A stretch of 64,000 bases of DNA from Trypanosoma brucei gambiense DAL972 (GCF_000210295.1 NC_026742.1:1835391-1899390), one strand, 5' to 3'. Positions 11,829 to 21,013 are shown, counted from the first letter of the stretch. The notes: generated by a model from the sequence alone, not told the origin. A program made the numbers and translations.

Positions 11829-12270
11829 AGAAAACCACCGCAGAGAGTCACGTGCCGCTGCGCGCGGTTTGGTCTGGTGTGGTTGCCGGAAATTCCTCGC
11901 AACCTTCTGAACCCAGATTTGCTTTCGCCCCTCTTTTTTTTTTTTCTTTCCTTTTATCTTATCTTATTTTTGCGCTGTGCTATGCTGTGCGTGTTTTGTT
12001 TTGTTTTGTTTTGTTTTTTCCTTTTCCCCACTTCCACATCCTTCCCTTCACACACCCCTCCCTTCTCTCTTTCTCACACACACACAAACACACGCACACA
12101 AACACGCGCAACCCCACGCATCATTTTAAGCTCCCGCGTCTTCATTTACTCCCCTAACATTAATTATATATCGCACCCTCACTTTTATACCCGCCCACAT
12201 TCGCAAGTCACATGTTCCCCCCTGATCTCAAGCACCCCCGTCGTCTTTTATCGTTCTTTTCTTCACGATT
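7801..12270 (-). other. 4.5-kb low-complexity gap, probably the DRBD2 3' UTR
   Basis: No convincing gene on either strand. In sense (minus) orientation it is U-rich in many parts at about 8.9-10.2 kb and mostly purine-rich at about 10.4-12.2 kb, with GT microsatellites at about 8641-8663, 9095-9119, 9553-9574 and 10743-10768, a TA/TAAA-rich block at 9240-9280, and an inverted CACGTG pair near 8668. The frames it contains are runs of Phe/Ser/Pro/Lys from simple sequence. The longest clean plus-strand frame (7988-8347, 119 codons) opposes transcription and has no family resemblance. The likely content is a very long 3' UTR of the upstream gene DRBD2. Confidence 0.65.
8641..8663. repeat. CA/GT microsatellite
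   Basis: About 11 CA units; one of several such tracts in this gap (also 9095-9119, 9553-9574, 10743-10768). Confidence 0.95.
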
Positions 12271-13176
12271 TTACGAAGTTGATTTATTGTCAAGACGGAC
12301 ATTCATTGCCCTGTTCGCCATCTCAATTCCATCGAACTCCTCTATGGCAACACGGGTTTCCTCCTCTGTCTTCATTACAACAATACCCATACCACGGCTC
12401 TTTCCATTACGTCCCATGATAATCTCAGCGCGTTCCACTTCGCCAACCTGCTGGAACGTTTCTCGCAGCGCTACACTGGTGCAGTCAAACGGAAGATTTG
12501 ATACAAACAATTTGCGACCGACTTCGTTCATTTGTTTGCTGCGTGGCTTTGGCACTACCTCATTCACATCGTTAAAGACACCCGAATTCCCATCATCGGG
12601 TAAGGCATATCCACCGCGATTCACGTAACCACCACCACGACCGAAGTTTCCCGCGCTATTATTGTATGATGTCATATTAGCGTTCGCATTCCCGAATCCC
12701 CGCATTCGCTGCTGCTGCTGCTGTTGTTGTTGCTGTTGTTGTTGCTGATGTGGCGGATGATGTTGTTGTTGATGATGCTGCGGTTGTTGCAACTGCCCCT
12801 GCCGAACGTACGGAGGCATCATTTCCCGCTGCACCAACTGTGGCCGTGGCCCGTCATCAAAAAGACGGACGATAAGTCGTCTCCCTTCGAAGTCGGTTTC
12901 ATCAAACATGCGAATGGCTTGCAGGGCGTCTTCCCTAGTGGCCATCGTCACCAACGCGGAGCCCTTCGGACGGCCCGTCTTGTCGGCGATAAGATCCGTG
13001 TAACGAACCTTTCCAGCACTTCTGAAGTGATCCTTCACATGCTGCCATGGGGTTTGAAAGGGGATGTTCCCCACAAAAAGAATGTTGCCGTGGTTCTGGC
13101 GACGGTCACCATCTTCAGGATCACGCTGGGGACATGATCCAGATGAATGCTCGTCGAACATATTTCCTCCTTGCAT
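12271..13176 (-). CDS. DRBD2: RNA-binding protein DRBD2 (two RRMs, Gbp2-like)
   Basis: A 301-residue protein with two RRMs. RRM1 (about 31-110) has RNP2 ILFVGN and RNP1 KGSALVTM; RRM2 (about 220-298) has RNP2 LFVSNL and RNP1 RGMGIVVM. The linker has His/Gln-rich sequence with an uninterrupted run of 13 Gln coded by mixed CAG/CAA, then an RG/GG/Asn-rich part. This matches what is known of trypanosome DRBD2, a relative of yeast Gbp2/Hrb1 that binds poly(A) mRNA; the symbol is from memory. The open frame reaches 13263, but its first codon there is GTG and the first in-frame ATG is at 13176. The likely 5' UTR is purine-rich and lacks any ATG; the 3' side is an unusually long gap, suggesting strong post-transcriptional control. 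Confidence 0.85.
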   Translation of the reverse strand: MQGGNMFDEHSSGSCPQRDPEDGDRRQNHGNILFVGNIPFQTPWQHVKDHFRSAGKVRYTDLIADKTGRPKGSALVTMATREDALQAIRMFDETDFEGRRLIVRLFDDGPRPQLVQREMMPPYVRQGQLQQPQHHQQQHHPPHQQQQQQQQQQQQQRMRGFGNANANMTSYNNSAGNFGRGGGYVNRGGYALPDDGNSGVFNDVNEVVPKPRSKQMNEVGRKLFVSNLPFDCTSVALRETFQQVGEVERAEIIMGRNGKSRGMGIVVMKTEEETRVAIEEFDGIEMANRAMNVRLDNKSTS

Positions 13177-14241
13177 CAGGTACACCCTTTTTGCCTTGAT
13201 AATTTTTTTTTGAGGGGTATTTGTTTTTATTTCTTCTTGACTTTTTTTTTTTATTATTCCCACTTTTACCTTCCCTTCCCCTTATTACTTATGTGTTTTA
13301 CCCCCTTTTTTTTTTTTCGGCGCTCTTATTATTGTTAATACTCGCCTTTTTTTTTGTTTTTTCCCCTTTATGGTCCTTTCCCTTCCCTGTAGTTCCTTCT
13401 TTTTTTTTTTCTTACGTTCTTTCCACTCTCCTTTAATCTGTTGTACTCCGCCCGTGTGTATGTGAAATGAATGAGATATTGTCGGAAACGCACACGTTGC
13501 AGCTCCTCCAGGAAATGGAGCCAAAAAGAAAAATATATATATATATATGAGTTAACCTCGAAGGGTCTACACGCAGAGTGAACGAAAAGAAAATTATAAT
13601 TCTATTAACAATAGCAACGGCGAGAACCGTTATTACTAACAAGTTCTACGTAGAAACAACGAGTCTTTTTTTTTAAAAAAAAGCAGCCTGAAACATACAG
13701 AGTGACTGCGACCCCAAACGCTTCAAGTTATATGAAGTAATAAAGGAAATAAACAAGGGAGCATATTGTGAACCAAAATGCACGACTTATTCACGCATAC
13801 AAATATATATATATATATATATTTATTTATTTATTTATTTATTTACGTATATTTGTATGAGACAACTTATTATGTTTGACAACCGAGTGCATGGGAAAGA
13901 TCACGCGATTTGTGGTTCCCGCCTGCAGAGCCTTGGAAGATAATAATACCACGACAGTTTTTTCATATTCCTCGTCAAGCGCGCTGAGCTATATAGATCT
14001 AGATATATATGAGTTGCACCCGAATTCAACTAACGGGACACATAAAAACAGCTAGAATCCAAAGGGAAAAAAAAATTAAAAAAACAATTGAAAAAAAAAA
14101 GAGGTTTAGAGGAAAGCAAACAGAGACGTGAAGAAAGAAAATCAACTGGGCCATACTAAAGCGGTGAAACCCACGATCTCGAACAGAAAGATGGAAAACA
14201 AAGAGAAGAAACAAAACCCTCCACAGACTCGATGAGCGAAA
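13177..14241 (-). other. DRBD2 5' UTR and uL11 3' UTR
   Basis: From 13177 to about 13490 the sense strand is purine-rich with no ATG and no pyrimidine tract, so splicing probably occurs near 13490-13530, where the sense strand reads TATATTTTTCTTTTTGGC. Further on are a TA tract at 13803-13822 followed by ATTT repeats to about 13845. No gene seen. Confidence 0.6.
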
Positions 14242-14736
14242 CTAGTTTGGGACCTTTAGTTTACCTTCCTGAACCTTCTCCTGAATCGCTCGCGGGTGTT
14301 CGCCATCAATTGTGCAACCGATGGAAACGGCAGTGCCAAGTACCTCCATCACCACAGATTTCATGCTGGCGCCCATAGAGTTCGGCGCGGACTCCTTCGC
14401 AATCTTCAGAATCTCAGAGAAGGCGATGTTACCGTCATGCTTAATATTCTTCACCTTCTTGCGATCACGCGGTGGCTCTTTCAGCGCACGGATCAGCCTT
14501 GAGGCGACGGATGGCGTGACGACGACGGTAGCCACACGGTTCTTCACGCGCAGCTGACACGTAACCTTGAGACCCTTCCAGTCCTTCGTGGACTTGGCGA
14601 TATCCTCACCGATTTTTTTTGCATTCAGGCCGAGCGGACCGACTTTGGGGGCGAGTGACGCCGTTGCAGGCACTTCACCACCCACAGCACGGACGACGAC
14701 TGTGATCTCCTGATTGGGGTCAAACTTGGGGGGCAT
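14242..14736 (-). CDS. RPL12: 60S ribosomal protein L12 (uL11)
   Basis: A 164-residue protein, the normal length for eukaryotic uL11 (RPL12). It binds 28S rRNA at the GTPase-associated centre together with the P-stalk and takes part in elongation-factor binding. The N-terminal domain shows the family pattern VVRAVGGE...SLAPKVGPLGLNAKKIGEDIAK, and the C-terminal RNA-binding domain shows ALKEPPRDRKKVKNIKHDGN and GTAVSIGCTIDGEHPRAIQE. A pyrimidine-rich tract with AG at 14756-14757 leaves an approximately 19-nt 5' UTR, typical of ribosomal protein genes in trypanosomes. Confidence 0.97.
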   Translation of the reverse strand: MPPKFDPNQEITVVVRAVGGEVPATASLAPKVGPLGLNAKKIGEDIAKSTKDWKGLKVTCQLRVKNRVATVVVTPSVASRLIRALKEPPRDRKKVKNIKHDGNIAFSEILKIAKESAPNSMGASMKSVVMEVLGTAVSIGCTIDGEHPRAIQEKVQEGKLKVPN

Positions 14737-15120
14737 CTTCCAGGTTTTGTTTTCCCTTCCAGAAATAAAAGGATACGTTAAAAGAAGAAGAGAGGATCAA
14801 AGGGAGAGAGAAAGATGCAAATCACAGCGTGTCCTGTGCGAGAGAACAAGAGGGCATAAGTTCGAAGTAGTGAACCACAGCAAACAACGAAAAGTCAACA
14901 TGCATGTGTGAAAGTGTGGAATGAATACAAGAGTAAATCAATTTCCTCGGTGGGTAGTCGCTGCAAAACCTTCGCGCCCAGGTTAGTGACGCCCAAGAGC
15001 ATTATATCTGCGAGCTCGCGCCGAGAGGTGGAAAGGGAAAGCAAAACGTTACGAAGTATCCGCTACCACGTGCCGCCGACGGCACCAGGCGCATACCCCA
15101 TATAATTCCCCCCTGTGCTG
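14737..15120 (-). other. Intergenic region upstream of uL11
   Basis: Contains the uL11 splice signal and the 3' UTR of the 759-residue gene. Nothing else supported. Confidence 0.6.
14756..14757 (-). promoter_or_regulatory. Trans-splice acceptor for uL11
   Basis: Sense strand: CTTTCTCTCTCCCTTTGATC, more C/T-rich sequence, then TTTCTGGAAG. The AG lies about 19 nt before the ATG. Confidence 0.7.
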
Positions 15121-17400
15121 CTATGGACCGTCAGCAAGGTGTTGCTCCCACAAGATACCATCTGCTCCTACTGTGTAGTAACGCAGGTTATGCTCCCAAA
15201 CGTCATTCTTAGCATAATATTCCGAATTGTGTCGTTGTTCAGTGGTGCGGTTAACGGTGTAACACGCCCGCGGAGCTGGGCCGTAGGTAAAAGGAATCCG
15301 GTCCGGGAATGGCCAGACACATGGTGGAAGATACTCCCGCCGGCAGACGGATTGTCCAGCTGGTTCAATAAAGGACTCTACGGCATCCTGAACTGACGGT
15401 TCCGTCGGATAACAGGAACTGACGGAGCACAACGAAACCTCAGAGTGGCCTTTCGCCTTCCTCAGTAAGAAGGTGCATCCTTCAGGGTTTCCAGATTTCT
15501 CGTCCATCCCCTCTTGGTGTTGCCTCTCACGTTGATGGTACTGACGGGTCGCAGTTGCGACCAACTTCGAAAGGATGTCACGGAGGCAGCTCCAAGCGCT
15601 TTGGACTTCAGTGTCGTTAGAATATTCGTGAAGAACTTGATTCGCAAGCGTCGCGGACGAAAATTGCTCAATCCCAACAACCGCACTCGAATATGCATTG
15701 ACTCGATACACATAGAGAGCCGCGGTTGGGTTACAATGAAGCAAGACCCACATGTATATTACTTCCTTTTTGCTAAAGTTTTCATATAGAAGGGTCCGCT
15801 CATCGTCGGGCGCTGTGTTGTAACCTTTGCAGTTGTACTCCATCTTCACCAAGCGGAAAACTGGTTTCGGTTCTTTAAGGTCGAACACGCAGTTCGTCAT
15901 ACATAAAAATGCAAGATCAGCACCAAAGGAGACTTCGGAGTAACACTTGCTTTCCCCACCATCAGGGCCACTGCACCGGCCTCTGGTCGGCAAACGCAAC
16001 TCGGCGTCCACCAAACGCTTCATGGCCATTGCACTAATATTACGCCGCGACTCGCAGCTTGGTGGAAGAGGTTTCTCAATGCTGATATCGAGGCACTGCG
16101 CTGATGGGGACCATGTGCAACTTACCGGTATGCAGAATTCCCCGCGAAACGACGACAAATGCGCTGTGGCCAATTTGAACAGCGCCGACTTGCAAACCCT
16201 GAGGGTGAAGAAGGTCCCCACAATGTCTTTGCAAGGGAGCGCTGGAGGCCGTGCCTCTGCCACCTCCTGTTGCTGCTGACCCTGAGACGATACGTCCTTT
16301 TCCACAACTTTAGCACCCGCTACGTTTGAGGTGTGTAGTGCAGGCTCCCGTTCGTTAAGCCATTGCACTCCTAAAGGCAGCGTGGGCGGAACGGCGGCCG
16401 ACGGAAGGACGCGAGTGAGACCTTTTGACTGACGCTCTTCAATGGTTTCAGCGACGCGATGCGCACAGAGATGACGGGTGCGCTCACACAGAGTCGCCGT
16501 TGGCTTCACCCCGGTTGATGCTGCAATGCTTTTGCGGAGATCACAAATAACCTCGGAGAAATTGACCCCACCGCCCCCACCACCACAGGACGACCCACCA
16601 AGGAGCCCACGCAACAACTGCGACTCCAATCGGTAACGCAGCCACTGCTTGGCATATTGCTCCACGTACTCGTCAATGTAATTGTGGTTCCAACAAGCCC
16701 GGTGAGACTGCTGTGGCATCTCGTCGCTTCTGGTACGTTTGTTATACCCTGTTTCACACTTACAAGCCTCACATGCAATCATTTCTTCTTTTAACTTGTG
16801 GCGGTAAGCTGCCTGCTCCCGCTGAACTAAATCAATGACAGTACTAAGATCCGGATAGTCTTCCGTTGGGTTTGGAATAATGCCTTCCTCCAGGTATCTT
16901 TTCACCCAAGAGTAATAGTGTCGATGTTGTCCCCGTGTGAGGCATGAAGTGCACATGGAGAGCCGCTTTGACGAATTGGATTTCATGATGGCGAGCGCAG
17001 CGTTGTAGTCGACCCGCCTACGCGTGTCATCTTCCATAGCATCTTCCTCACCAAACGCTTCCTCCAGATACGATTCATTTACCCCCTTTAACTCTTCACG
17101 AATCTCCGCACACCGGGGGTGCCGCCGCAGCGCCGTTAAAAGTGCCTCCGCATCTTCAGCGGGTAGCTCTAATGTGGGCGAGGCATTCAACAACATTTCC
17201 TTGCCATGGTAAACCCTTGCATTACCGGTACCGTCGCTGCTCTTACTACACAACCGGATAACTTCAGGAACAATAACATCCTTCTCGCTTGGGAAGCCAT
17301 CTACCGGAGCTCGCATAGGTACAGAGAACTGAGGAGGAAGAAATGCGCCATGCTCCTGCTGCCGTTTCTCCTCCAGAGCGGGCGACGGAAGCGATGTCAT
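15121..17400 (-). CDS. Unrecognised 759-residue protein with paired CxxC motifs
   Basis: A large soluble protein I do not recognise. It has two CxxC pairs 60 residues apart (Cys150/153 in CTSCLTRGQHRHY and Cys210/213 in CEACKC), with His residues after the first pair, which could bind zinc. The segment between them is helical. A Gly/Ser loop near 269-280 and a Gln-rich stretch near 374-380 look like linkers. The last 100 residues are rich in Tyr, Trp and Pro (for example RREYLPPCVWPFPDRIPF) and look folded. No signal peptide or membrane span. If splicing uses the AG at 17404-17405 the 5' UTR is only 3 nt, so Met29 (MRAPVDGF) is an alternative start. Confidence 0.85.
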   Translation of the reverse strand: MTSLPSPALEEKRQQEHGAFLPPQFSVPMRAPVDGFPSEKDVIVPEVIRLCSKSSDGTGNARVYHGKEMLLNASPTLELPAEDAEALLTALRRHPRCAEIREELKGVNESYLEEAFGEEDAMEDDTRRRVDYNAALAIMKSNSSKRLSMCTSCLTRGQHRHYYSWVKRYLEEGIIPNPTEDYPDLSTVIDLVQREQAAYRHKLKEEMIACEACKCETGYNKRTRSDEMPQQSHRACWNHNYIDEYVEQYAKQWLRYRLESQLLRGLLGGSSCGGGGGGVNFSEVICDLRKSIAASTGVKPTATLCERTRHLCAHRVAETIEERQSKGLTRVLPSAAVPPTLPLGVQWLNEREPALHTSNVAGAKVVEKDVSSQGQQQQEVAEARPPALPCKDIVGTFFTLRVCKSALFKLATAHLSSFRGEFCIPVSCTWSPSAQCLDISIEKPLPPSCESRRNISAMAMKRLVDAELRLPTRGRCSGPDGGESKCYSEVSFGADLAFLCMTNCVFDLKEPKPVFRLVKMEYNCKGYNTAPDDERTLLYENFSKKEVIYMWVLLHCNPTAALYVYRVNAYSSAVVGIEQFSSATLANQVLHEYSNDTEVQSAWSCLRDILSKLVATATRQYHQRERQHQEGMDEKSGNPEGCTFLLRKAKGHSEVSLCSVSSCYPTEPSVQDAVESFIEPAGQSVCRREYLPPCVWPFPDRIPFTYGPAPRACYTVNRTTEQRHNSEYYAKNDVWEHNLRYYTVGADGILWEQHLADGP

Positions 17401-17763
17401 ACCCTAGTGTCACATAGTGAGAAGAAAAACAAGAAGTCAAAAGAGCCAGTGTGAGATTTTCTACCATTACTGCCGCCACCATTGTTGCCAGTACTTTAAC
17501 AGGTGGTGATATGAGACGGAAAGTTCAACCATAAATGCGACGTGCTCGAGCTGCTCCAATGAATAACATAACAGCACGTTCCTCAACGCCAGCGCACGAC
17601 TAGCAACCGCAAAAACAATTTGGCGCAAAGACAGGAAAGAAAAATCCCCGGGGCGGCCCCCGTAGTGCACCGCCTCTACCACGTCTTTTTGCAGCTCCCG
17701 ATCAAACGCCGGTAGTCAACCCTACTTTCCGCTCCCGTCTCGCACTTACGACTACACTCACGT
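17401..17763 (-). other. Intergenic region between the 759-residue gene and the first SDR
   Basis: Contains the splice signal at 17404 and the 3' UTR of the SDR gene. Short frames here show no family signal. Confidence 0.6.
17404..17405 (-). promoter_or_regulatory. Trans-splice acceptor almost touching the start codon
   Basis: Sense strand CTTCTTGTTTTTCTTCTCAC is followed by TATGTGACACTAG, and the ATG comes after just three further bases. Confidence 0.55.
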
Positions 17764-19044
17764 TCACAAAAGTTTTACTGCAATAAGTCGCCTGGGTAGG
17801 TCTACCTTTTTGGTGCGTAACTTTGGAACTCGTGGAGTGTCCTTTTGTAATTCTATTTGCATATTCGCCCACGCGCAAAATTCCTCCGCCGCTTTCATGT
17901 CCTTTGCGTATGCAGAGAGGCAACAGTTACTGCTCTTCTCACCATACTCGCCATCGCAAAGGTAATATCCACCTTGCACCAACCGCTCCTCCTCAACAGC
18001 CATCCGCAGCACCACCTGCGCTCCATCTGTCCATGTTTTACCAATGAGCAGCGAGGGATAGTAAATTAAATAGTCCAGTACGAAAGTAGGGAAGAGATCA
18101 CGGTACAAATGCGTTGTAATGATACCGGGGTGACAACAGGCAACGGAGACCCGGGGTAGCGGTTGTGACGGTTGAGCTCCCCCGGTGGTGGGAAGGTAAA
18201 GGGAAGAAACACGCTGTGCAAGGATATTTGTCCACCAAATCATGCACAGTTTGGAAAGCCCATAATAACCCACAAAGTTCCATAGAGTAAAATCCCGTGG
18301 CCCGGCATCCTCACTGAGCGGTGCCCTGCTGTGGAGCTCTTTCAACATCTCCAGAGGACCCTGTTGTGGGGCGACGCCCAAAAACGTGTGGCAGCTGGAT
18401 GCAATATTAACAACCCGCGACGACGCCCCAGTCCGCAGCGCTGTCTCATCCAGTAGCGGAAGCAACAACTCTGTGAGAAGCATCGGCCCAACCACGTTAG
18501 TCGCAATCATCTCCTCCATCCCTGTACCATCACAGCGGTGAAGACGCCGGCGCAACACCCCAGCCGCATTCACCAAAAGTGACAGAGATAATTGATCTTT
18601 CTGTCCAGTCACAACCTCGGCAAAATCTCGCACGCTGCTCAGATCCGACAGGTCCAATACACCAACAACGATTGCACAGCCAGAAGGATTCCGCACCATA
18701 ATTTTCTTCCGTGCCTCAAGCAGCCGTTCTTCACTGCGCCCCGCCATGACCACACGCCAACCATGTTCAACAAGTTGCTGCGTAACGGCAAAACCAATGC
18801 CGGAAGATGCCCCCGTGACGAGGGCTACACGAGAGTTTTTACCCGTATTAGCAGGCCACCGACAACTGCGGCCCTTCGCCTTTCTGCGGCAAATCAGACA
18901 ACTGCTAATCATGAGAAGTGTAGTTGAGACGCCCGACATATTGACCCGCCAAAACCAACCAAAGAGGTGGGTGAACGCCCAAATTAAAAGAAACTGACAC
19001 ATTGTTATTGCTGCCTGCATCTCAGATGACTCGACATGCAACAT
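17764..19044 (-). CDS. Membrane-anchored short-chain dehydrogenase/reductase
   Basis: A 426-residue classical SDR oxidoreductase of the retinol-dehydrogenase/WWOX-like type. An N-terminal hydrophobic stretch (about 12-54, interrupted at WRVN) should anchor it in a membrane, probably the ER. The Rossmann fold starts with VALVTGASSGIG (Gly motif at 77-84); NAAG (family NNAG), IASSCHTF with the catalytic Ser, and YYGLSK with the Tyr/Lys pair follow, so it should be an active NAD(P)-dependent enzyme. GRSEER after strand 2 suggests NADP. Substrate unknown; this subfamily often acts on retinoids, sterols or lipids. It shares AGVLRRRL and GPMLLTELL with the second SDR at 21846-23237, so the two are paralogues on either side of a lipase-fold gene. 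Confidence 0.9.
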   Translation of the reverse strand: MLHVESSEMQAAITMCQFLLIWAFTHLFGWFWRVNMSGVSTTLLMISSCLICRRKAKGRSCRWPANTGKNSRVALVTGASSGIGFAVTQQLVEHGWRVVMAGRSEERLLEARKKIMVRNPSGCAIVVGVLDLSDLSSVRDFAEVVTGQKDQLSLSLLVNAAGVLRRRLHRCDGTGMEEMIATNVVGPMLLTELLLPLLDETALRTGASSRVVNIASSCHTFLGVAPQQGPLEMLKELHSRAPLSEDAGPRDFTLWNFVGYYGLSKLCMIWWTNILAQRVSSLYLPTTGGAQPSQPLPRVSVACCHPGIITTHLYRDLFPTFVLDYLIYYPSLLIGKTWTDGAQVVLRMAVEEERLVQGGYYLCDGEYGEKSSNCCLSAYAKDMKAAEEFCAWANMQIELQKDTPRVPKLRTKKVDLPRRLIAVKLL

Positions 19045-19438
19045 CGCCCCGCCAGATTACACTACTTGGACAATATGTGTATCTTTCCACTATCAGTGAC
19101 TGAACGTGCCGACGGCGGTGGCAAATTCTATCCACTTAATGTACCAAATGTAAATTTTGTATATATGCGTTCACTCATTTGGATGTGGGGAGGGAGTGAA
19201 ATGGCAATATGCTAACAAGTACATTAAGCGAATAAACTTCCCTACCACCGGAACTAGTAGCCGCATCACCAGCACTCATAGATTTGTGTCACCACAGGTT
19301 TATGCGTGCGCAAAATAAATAAATAACTATTTACTGTGAGATGATGTTAATGTATTAAGAGGGCGAGGAAAGCGCAGCCCCTCGAAACACTACGCGTACC
19401 GACCGCAGGCGCTGCCAAACACTTACCCACGCTATGCG
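19045..19438 (-). other. Intergenic region between SDR and lipase-fold gene
   Basis: No clear splice tract next to the SDR start; the best candidate is the C/T-rich sense sequence near 19185-19205. Otherwise nothing seen. Confidence 0.5.
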
Positions 19439-21013
19439 TTACACTGGGCTTCTTAACTCGTCCTGCCACTTCTGCGACCCTGAGAAACTGTGCCCCAACT
19501 GGTCCTCGCGCTTCATCTGCGCGTAATCACCCTCGTCCCAAACCTCATCACCTTCCGCATAAGTCAGCCGAACGGTTGTATCTGTCAAGTGTTCAACGTA
19601 ATGATTCACTAAAAATCCTTCGGAGTACCGCTTCGCCGCCAACCGGAGTTGCTCCAACAAATCCTCCCCACCAACGTCACCTTCATCGTTATTATCCCCT
19701 GTAGCCACGCATCCCTCCTCGTTACCCATTGCGAGTTCCTCCGACGGATCAAGTGAATCGCTAAGTGACTCAGCGGTAAACAAATCTTCAGTGGACTCAT
19801 TTCTTCCGCCCTCCGATTGTCTCCCCGCCTCTCTCGTCTTCATATCCGCCTCACTGCCCAGATCCGCCCGGGCGCGGTTATCCATCAGTAGTATTTCGCC
19901 GCAATGAACAAAAGGGTCGCCCTCAGCTCCCGTTACTGGAAGCTCAATCAGTGGGTCACCTTCCAACACCACCCGAATGGGATTCACCGCGTGGACGTAC
20001 CGCGCAAGAGACTTTTGGATACATTTGGGGGCACCGAGTGTCACGCAGTTCTTCACGTCAAAGCCGCGGGCGTGCAAAAGTAACGCGAGGCAGAAAGCAA
20101 CTGCCCCACCAACACCGTGACCGACAAGGACGGTGGACCGATACGCGTGCAATGGGGTCTCCACCATTAACGCATCACACAGCCGCAGGGCCACACTGAG
20201 GTACTCCGCATGGAACACCGTACCGCGCAGCTCCTCCGCCTCCGCGATTTCCACACGCTCCACGTCACGAGACCAGTCGTATGTCTCACACCGTACGTAA
20301 ACAATTTGCTTATTGAATGTTTCATCAACTTCCACAACCACATTCTCCTTCCCATGCGACATGTGATGAGCTGTAACACCGCTACGAGTTCCTACGATTG
20401 CCTCTGTGACTTGCCATGACGTCAGCCTACCGGGCTCCGCAACAGCGTCCCTGCCGCCGCCGGTTTCTTGCAGTCTGTGAAGAATAAGTAAACGCTCGCC
20501 GTACGGAATGAGCGCATGCTGCATGATGCGATTCTGCCTGTCGGAGGTCGCCTCCTCCTCCACCTCGTCACGATCCAACTTCTTCTCCTCAAACTGGCAG
20601 TAGCGAACATAATTTCGTTCTACCGTCTGCTGGTAGTGGACATTCCCCACTCCGGCAGACAAAACCTGAAGCATAGAAGTAAGGGCCGTATTGCCTGGTG
20701 CACGCAACAGTAACTCAGCTAACCCATGCACCTGCTGTAGTTCCTTCGCAATGAACTTCCCGTACTGCGCAGTCAAACCCCGCTGCTTTTGGAACTTCCT
20801 TCTTCCACCACGCGCATCCCCGCTCCCATCGTGGAGCAGATGCCTATACTGCTGTCGGTTCCGCTCCGCCCTCTCAAGGAAGCGACGGCCCACATATTGC
20901 CTGAGTCCTTCAGTTTGGTAGAGTGGGCAGTCACGCGTAACTTGTTCCGCAACTTTGATTAAACGGCGATACGCGACTCTGGTGTCGATGCGGATTGCGG
21001 ATGGCACACTCAT
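19439..21013 (-). CDS. Class 3 lipase-fold protein lacking the nucleophile serine
   Basis: A 524-residue protein whose middle (about 220-390) matches class 3 lipases: STVLVGHGVGGAVAFCLALLL at the nucleophile elbow, CVTLGAPK, then VVLEGDPLIELP with the catalytic Asp context and FVHCGEILLM with the His context. The elbow normally reads GHSLGG; here the nucleophile position (residue 300, codon at 20114-20116) is Gly, GGT, one base from the Ser codon AGT. The Asp and His appear kept. It may therefore be a non-catalytic relative. The rest is acidic and disordered (about 390-470) with a charged N-terminal helical region. The frame extends to 21205, but the splice AG at 21165-21166 removes that ATG, so the ATG at 21013 is taken as start. 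It lies between two SDR genes. Confidence 0.8.
   Translation of the reverse strand: MSVPSAIRIDTRVAYRRLIKVAEQVTRDCPLYQTEGLRQYVGRRFLERAERNRQQYRHLLHDGSGDARGGRRKFQKQRGLTAQYGKFIAKELQQVHGLAELLLRAPGNTALTSMLQVLSAGVGNVHYQQTVERNYVRYCQFEEKKLDRDEVEEEATSDRQNRIMQHALIPYGERLLILHRLQETGGGRDAVAEPGRLTSWQVTEAIVGTRSGVTAHHMSHGKENVVVEVDETFNKQIVYVRCETYDWSRDVERVEIAEAEELRGTVFHAEYLSVALRLCDALMVETPLHAYRSTVLVGHGVGGAVAFCLALLLHARGFDVKNCVTLGAPKCIQKSLARYVHAVNPIRVVLEGDPLIELPVTGAEGDPFVHCGEILLMDNRARADLGSEADMKTREAGRQSEGGRNESTEDLFTAESLSDSLDPSEELAMGNEEGCVATGDNNDEGDVGGEDLLEQLRLAAKRYSEGFLVNHYVEHLTDTTVRLTYAEGDEVWDEGDYAQMKREDQLGHSFSGSQKWQDELRSPV

Noticed and set aside
11227..12419. Long plus-strand frames rich in Pro, Ser, Phe and His
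   Set aside because: They are translations of C/T-rich simple sequence, and the last part is antisense to DRBD2.
13177..13263. N-terminal extension of DRBD2
   Set aside because: It begins with GTG, encodes a Lys-rich low-complexity stretch and has no ATG.
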